Source: Lachnospiraceae bacterium
Lineage (GTDB): Bacteria > Bacillota > Clostridia > Lachnospirales > Lachnospiraceae
Assembly (NCBI GenBank): GCA_910574745.1
Contig: CAJTCE010000005.1
Location: 62,001 to 126,000, forward strand
Length of the DNA stretch: 64,000 nucleotides
Reading direction: 5' to 3'
Position 1 is the first letter of the stretch; the number at the start of each line of letters is the position of its first letter. Below are positions 60,653 through 64,000 of the stretch, in pieces. A program made the position numbers and the translations under genes. The notes under the pieces are model-generated. The model was not told where the DNA came from and did no database searches. It was given only the letters and a program-made list of their open reading frames with translations.

Positions 60653-61543
60653 ATGAAGAAAGATGAAAAACCTGTACAGGAGAAGGATGTTCAGAAGAAG
60701 TACAAGGATACGGTGTTCCGTATGTTGTTTGGGAAAGAGGAGAGGGCTTTATCCCTGTATAATGGTGTAAACGGGACGGATTATAAGGATGCTTCGTCAT
60801 TGAAATTTAATACATTGGAAAATGCGGTGTTTATGAATGTGAAAAATGATCTATCCTTTGTGTTTGCAAGCAGCGTGAATCTGTATGAGCATCAGTCCAC
60901 TGTACCTGTAAATATGCCGCTTAGGGATTTATTTTATATTGCGGATGTCTGGCAGAAGGAATTTATGGATAAGAGTATCTACAGTAATAAAAGGACTGTT
61001 ATGCCCAATCCGAATTTTGTGGTGTTTTATAACGGAGTAAGGGTTTTGCCGGAGCAGATGGAGATGAAGCTGTCGGACAGTTATCTGATACAGACGGATG
61101 AGCCTTCGTTAGAATTAAAGGTAAAGGTATTAAATATCAATTCCGGGATGAATGAGGAACTAAAAGAAATGTGCCCGGAGTTAAAGCAGTATATGCAGTA
61201 TATAGATAAAGTACGGAAGTATAGTGAGGAAATGGAGCTAAAGGATGCAGTCATAAAGGCGGTAGAAGAATGCATCCGGGAAAATATCTTAAGGGATTTC
61301 CTTATGGAGCAGAAGTCGGAGGTGGTCAAGATGAGTATTTATGAATTTGATGAAGAGAGGGAAATGGCAATCATCAGGGCGGATGAGCGTGAGCTTGGCA
61401 GAGAGGAAGGCAGGGAAGAGGAACAGCATCGGATAACAGTACTATATAAATGCCTGCTCAAAGATAACCGCATGGAGGATTGGGATAAGGCTATCGAAGA
61501 TAGTACATACTGTGGCAAACTGTATGAAGAATATAGCATTTAG
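60653..61543 (+). CDS. Rpn-type PD-(D/E)XK nuclease (annotated in relatives as nuclease-family transposase)
   Basis: 296 residues. The N-terminal part (about 15-190) has KKYKDTVFRMLFGKEERAL, the acidic NDLSF (Asp66) and the E-x-Q motif LYEHQS (Glu79, Gln81), the metal-binding core of the PD-(D/E)XK group; then MPLRDLFYIADVW and PNPNFVVFYNG. After about residue 195 comes a helical tail with LKDAVIKAVEECIREN and a Glu/Arg-rich LGREEGREEEQ. Relatives cut DNA and are tied to recombination or phage defence. ATG 60653 has AAGGAGG 6 nt upstream. An internal ribosome site and Met227 lie in the tail, and that tail is duplicated downstream. Confidence 0.85.
   Translation: MKKDEKPVQEKDVQKKYKDTVFRMLFGKEERALSLYNGVNGTDYKDASSLKFNTLENAVFMNVKNDLSFVFASSVNLYEHQSTVPVNMPLRDLFYIADVWQKEFMDKSIYSNKRTVMPNPNFVVFYNGVRVLPEQMEMKLSDSYLIQTDEPSLELKVKVLNINSGMNEELKEMCPELKQYMQYIDKVRKYSEEMELKDAVIKAVEECIRENILRDFLMEQKSEVVKMSIYEFDEEREMAIIRADERELGREEGREEEQHRITVLYKCLLKDNRMEDWDKAIEDSTYCGKLYEEYSI
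61331..61543 (+). CDS. Possible intragenic product: free C-terminal tail of the Rpn-type protein
   Basis: Inside the nuclease gene, GGAGG at 61318-61322 sits 8 nt before an in-frame ATG at 61331, an ideal initiation site. It would make a 70-residue protein beginning MSIYEFDEEREMAIIRADER, without the nuclease core. Some rpn genes are reported to encode such a short internal protein that blocks the full-length toxin; whether it is made here is inferred from sequence only. Confidence 0.4.
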   Translation: MSIYEFDEEREMAIIRADERELGREEGREEEQHRITVLYKCLLKDNRMEDWDKAIEDSTYCGKLYEEYSI

Positions 61544-61567
61544 AAGTAAAAGACGAAGTTGGTAAGG

Positions 61568-61804
61568 ATGAGTATTTATGAATTTGATGAAGAGAAAGAA
61601 ATGGCAATCATCAGGGCGGATGAGCGGGAACTTGGCAGGGAGGAAGGACGAGAGGAAGGCTTGGAAGAAGGTCGAAAAGAAGGCGAACGCCGTATAGCAG
61701 TATTATACAAATCTCTGCTGGAAGATGGTCGTACAGAGGATTTAAGAAGGACTGTTGAAGATGATGCTTACCGCAGTATGCTGTGTAAAGAATATGGTAT
61801 TTAA
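61568..61804 (+). CDS. Tandem duplicate of the Rpn C-terminal tail
   Basis: 78 residues starting MSIYEFDEEKEMAIIRADER, nearly the same as the tail of the upstream gene for about 30 residues and then diverging, with additional EEGLEEGRKEGER coiled repeats and an end DDAYRSMLCKEYGI that parallels STYCGKLYEEYSI upstream. The GGAGG site of the parental copy is not kept; the start may be ATG 61568 or a TTG at 61559, and translation may depend on coupling to the gene that ends 24 nt earlier. It could be an antitoxin-like orphan tail, a recombination cassette, or simple debris. Confidence 0.5.
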   Translation: MSIYEFDEEKEMAIIRADERELGREEGREEGLEEGRKEGERRIAVLYKSLLEDGRTEDLRRTVEDDAYRSMLCKEYGI

Positions 61805-61970
61805 TGTGTCAACAATTTGGTAAAAAACAGAATAGGACATATAGAAAAAATATTTAAAGAAAAGTATGGTTGAAATAATATTTAAAAATAAACTATATAC
61901 AGTAAAATATATGCAAAATACAGCATTTAAATTTTAATTACATTTTTCCCGCAGTTCATTACATCCCTTA

Positions 61971-61997
61971 TATGAAAGAGCAGTCTCCCACCGATAT
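61971..61997 (+). promoter_or_regulatory. Possible sigma-28 (flagellar-type) promoter
   Basis: TATG (61971-61974), 15 nt, ACCGATAT (61990-61997), resembling TAAA-N15-GCCGATAA. A TATAAT at 61999 lacks a -35 box. The transcript leader holds two small hairpins (CCGCTT/AAGCGG and GGTTCT/AGAACC). Confidence 0.35.
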
Positions 61998-62086
61998 ATA
62001 TAATATAAATACACCGCTTGGACCTTTCGGGAAAGCGGCGGGTTCTGAATGACAGAAGAACCTATATCGGAAAGGAGAGATGTAAA

Positions 62087-62683
62087 ATGGACACAATGGG
62101 AATTGTTACCGGATTTCGTTATCAGAATGAAATCTACAAAAAAGCAAGGGAGGCAAAGCAGACAGACTTTTATGGGAATATCTCTGATGCGGCAGAGCTG
62201 ACAGAGAAAAAGAGCAGCAGACCTGTCTTAAGTATGACAATGATACCGGATGGCGGGAATGTTACCTATGGAATGACTGCCAAATATGCTGAGCATTCCA
62301 CGGATGAAAACCCGGTCATACAGGTTTCTTCCAATTACGGCGGAAAAACGGTTATTTACAATGTAAACATTCATGAAGTAAATCCTAATAACGCATCACA
62401 GCTTGAGATGTTTGCCTTATGCGCATATAGCGATGATAAGGGAATCAGCGACAGAGGAACTTTCGGCTCTTACCAGCGTATGAAGGTTTTTGGGCAGAAT
62501 GCGGAAATGAATGGATATTGTCAAAGCTTGGGAGGATATGAGAATTTTCTGGGTGCAAAATTTAACTGGATGAATATCGTATCCAGAATGATGAATGATT
62601 ATTTACAGGCAGGAATTTACAAACAGTACCAGCAGGGAACGCAGCTGATGGGAATGTTTCAGTATTTTGCAAAAGCATTTTAA
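62087..62683 (+). CDS. Hypothetical protein
   Basis: 198 residues from ATG 62087, with AGGAG 9 nt upstream; an open frame back to 62018 has no ribosome site. No signal peptide or membrane helix. Notable parts: GIVTGFRYQNEIYKKAREAK, MTMIPDGGNVTYGMTAKYAE, VIYNVNIHEVNPNNASQLEM, ALCAYSDDKGISD and an aromatic/Gln-rich C-terminus (YKQYQQGTQLMGMFQYFAKAF in part). I have seen similar proteins only as conserved hypotheticals of Lachnospiraceae. A sigma-28-like box upstream hints at a link with motility, unproven. Confidence 0.75.
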   Translation: MDTMGIVTGFRYQNEIYKKAREAKQTDFYGNISDAAELTEKKSSRPVLSMTMIPDGGNVTYGMTAKYAEHSTDENPVIQVSSNYGGKTVIYNVNIHEVNPNNASQLEMFALCAYSDDKGISDRGTFGSYQRMKVFGQNAEMNGYCQSLGGYENFLGAKFNWMNIVSRMMNDYLQAGIYKQYQQGTQLMGMFQYFAKAF

Positions 62684-62738
62684 ATATGTTTTAGAATCCT
62701 GTAATACCAAAATGGCAATTTTTGCATAAGTTTCATGG

Positions 62739-62777
62739 AAAATGGACACCCTTTGTAAAAAAGGAGGTCCATTTTTT
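62739..62777 (+). terminator. Terminator-like hairpin that contains the eno ribosome site
   Basis: AAAATGGAC (62739-62747) / GTCCATTTT (62767-62775) forms 9 pairs; inside, CCTTT (62750-62754) / AAAGG (62760-62764) adds 5 more around a GTAAA loop. The descending arm holds AAGGAGG (62761-62767), and the T run ends at the eno ATG (62778). It can serve both as the end of the preceding transcript and as a block on eno translation. Confidence 0.65.
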
Positions 62778-64000
62778 ATGAAATCATTGATGAGAATTAC
62801 AGGAGTACGGGGAAGAGAAATACTGGATTCCAGAGGAAATCCTACGGTAGAAGCGGAAATTACTGTGACAGATACCATGACAGGTCACTTTTATAGAGGG
62901 CGTGCGGCCGTTCCCAGCGGAGCCAGTACAGGACAATTTGAAGCGGTGGAGCTGAGGGATGGAGAAACCCGATATATGGGGCTTGGTGTGCGTAATGCGG
63001 TTCACAATATTGAAACCAAGATTGCCGACGCCATTATGAATATGAACGCTTTGAATCAGATTGAAGTGGATAGAAGGCTTCTTAGAACCGATGGAACGGA
63101 TAACAAAGGAAATCTTGGAGCCAATGCCATGCTGGCAGTGTCTATGGCGGTTGCAAGAGCCGGAGCGGAAGCGCTGCATATTCCTTTGTACCAATATCTG
63201 GGCGGCGTACACACAAGCCTTCTGCCGGTTCCTATGATGAATATTTTAAACGGAGGAAAACATGCGGATAATACGGTGGATTTTCAGGAGTTTATGATTA
63301 TGCCCGTAAAAGCGGAAGACTTTGGGGACTGCTTAAGAATCTGTGCGGAAATATATCACAACTTAAAACAAATTTGTAAGCAGAGAGGCTTATCCACCGG
63401 TGTGGGAGACGAAGGAGGCTTTGCACCGGATCTGCCGGATGCGGAAGCGGTTCTGTCCTTGATTGTGGAAGCAATTAAAGCGGCGGGATATACCCCGGGA
63501 GAAGATATAAAAATTGCCATGGATGTGGCGTCCAGTGAATTATATGATGAGACCGACGGCATGTATCATTTTCCGGGAGAAACGGAAAGCCGCAGACGCA
63601 AAAATATTGCAGGCGAAGGGGACGCTATTCCAAACGGTGCGTATGAAGCGGGAACAACCCAGGAAGACATTGCGGACACCAAAGAGGTAATCCGGGATGC
63701 CAATGAGATGATTTCCTATTATGAAGAGCTTATTTCCAAATATCCTATCATATCCATTGAGGACGGACTGGCGGAGGATGACTGGGAAGGCTGGAAAGAA
63801 ATGACCAGAAGAATCGGGGATAAAATCCAGCTGGTGGGAGATGATTTATTTGTTACCAATACCAAGCGTCTGGATGCGGGCATTAAGTTGGGGGTTGCCA
63901 ATGCGATTTTAGTAAAGGTAAACCAGATCGGTACAGTCAGCGAAGCCATGGAGGCTATTGAGATGGCGCACAAAAACGGTTATAAGGCAGTCATCAGCCA
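62778..64000 (+). CDS. eno: Enolase, 3' partial
   Basis: 407 residues are visible before the right edge. It converts 2-phosphoglycerate to phosphoenolpyruvate. Present: [62 protein letters not shown], the metal ligands in [22 protein letters not shown] and [13 protein letters not shown], and the catalytic Lys in VKVNQIGT. Between MYHFPGE and [10 protein letters not shown] there is an extra charged loop (about 25-35 residues, [21 protein letters not shown]) compared with common enolases. AAGGAGG is 10 nt before ATG 62778, buried in a hairpin. A second ATG at 62790 is possible. Confidence 0.96.
   Translation, partial: MKSLMRITGVRGREILDSRGNPTVEAEITVTDTMTGHFYRGRAAVPSGASTGQFEAVELRDGETRYMGLGVRNAVHNIETKIADAIMNMNALNQIEVDRRLLRTDGTDNKGNLGANAMLAVSMAVARAGAEALHIPLYQYLGGVHTSLLPVPMMNILNGGKHADNTVDFQEFMIMPVKAEDFGDCLRICAEIYHNLKQICKQRGLSTGVGDEGGFAPDLPDAEAVLSLIVEAIKAAGYTPGEDIKIAMDVASSELYDETDGMYHFPGETESRRRKNIAGEGDAIPNGAYEAGTTQEDIADTKEVIRDANEMISYYEELISKYPIISIEDGLAEDDWEGWKEMTRRIGDKIQLVGDDLFVTNTKRLDAGIKLGVANAILVKVNQIGTVSEAMEAIEMAHKNGYKAVIS

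Noticed and set aside
60653-61804. Rpn-type gene read as an insertion sequence transposase
   Set aside because: No terminal inverted repeats or target duplications flank the gene; the palindrome at 60348 is not matched on the other side, and the protein is a PD-(D/E)XK nuclease, not a DDE transposase.

Overview
The window reads as a stretch of chromosome from an anaerobic low-to-mid GC Firmicute, most probably a Lachnospiraceae (Clostridia). Reasons: strong AGGAGG-type ribosome binding sites throughout, a single-chain class II glycyl-tRNA synthetase, an rnfCDGEAB operon, a biotin-dependent sodium-pump decarboxylase cluster, the RpiR / flavoprotein / cmk / ispH / S1 neighbourhood, and the order yceD-rpmF-(insert)-plsX-acpP-rnc-smc-ftsY. 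No rRNA, tRNA, CRISPR array, prophage or intact insertion sequence was seen. Both window edges cut a gene: a hybrid histidine kinase on the left and enolase on the right.

Layout. 1-2.7 kb: phosphorelay (hybrid kinase with receiver and HPt, then a double-receiver protein). 2.8-7.8 kb: lipoprotein, glyQS, alaS, rpsU. 7.9-13.9 kb: membrane protein, two D-Ala-D-Ala carboxypeptidases, a metallophosphoesterase and scpAB. 14.0-19.4 kb: a five-gene biotin enzyme cluster with two different carboxyltransferase subunits plus the membrane pump subunits. 19.6-29.4 kb: a gene broken by an amber codon, a thioesterase, TetR and RpiR regulators, a flavoprotein, cmk-ispH-S1-cheR, an XRE regulator and a YprB-like exonuclease. 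29.7-32.4 kb: AraC regulator, EamA transporter, then a decayed patch holding DUF2000 and PhzF remnants and a folded repeat. 32.4-37.5 kb: rnfCDGEAB. 37.6-45.3 kb: M18 peptidase, RlmI-like methyltransferase, ACT/UPF0210 pair and a c-di-GMP cyclase and phosphodiesterase. 45.3-49.5 kb: tmcAL, pta and a large membrane protein. 49.7-60.3 kb: lipid, ribosome and chromosome-segregation genes, interrupted by a secreted-protein pair and a 121-bp tandem repeat, then ilvA. 60.3-64 kb: an Rpn/PD-(D/E)XK nuclease locus with a duplicated tail, a hypothetical gene and eno.

How the parts fit. The energy theme is sodium or proton bioenergetics: Rnf couples ferredoxin:NAD oxidoreduction to ion pumping and the decarboxylase cluster couples decarboxylation to Na+ export, while pta and eno serve central carbon flow. 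The second theme is growth and division (scpAB with smc, ftsY, dacF-like enzymes, plsX/acpP, cmk, translation genes). Signalling is carried by the phosphorelay and the c-di-GMP pair.

The most interesting places are: the Rpn locus (60.3-61.8 kb), with an internal Shine-Dalgarno and start codon that would make a free C-terminal tail, a tandem duplicate of that tail, and a leader with alternative ribosome-site hairpins; a pair of structurally similar folded repeats (32181-32296 and 53554-53799); the eno start buried in a terminator-like hairpin; and the mixed two-carboxyltransferase decarboxylase cluster. All calls come from reading the sequence; no search or folding program was run.
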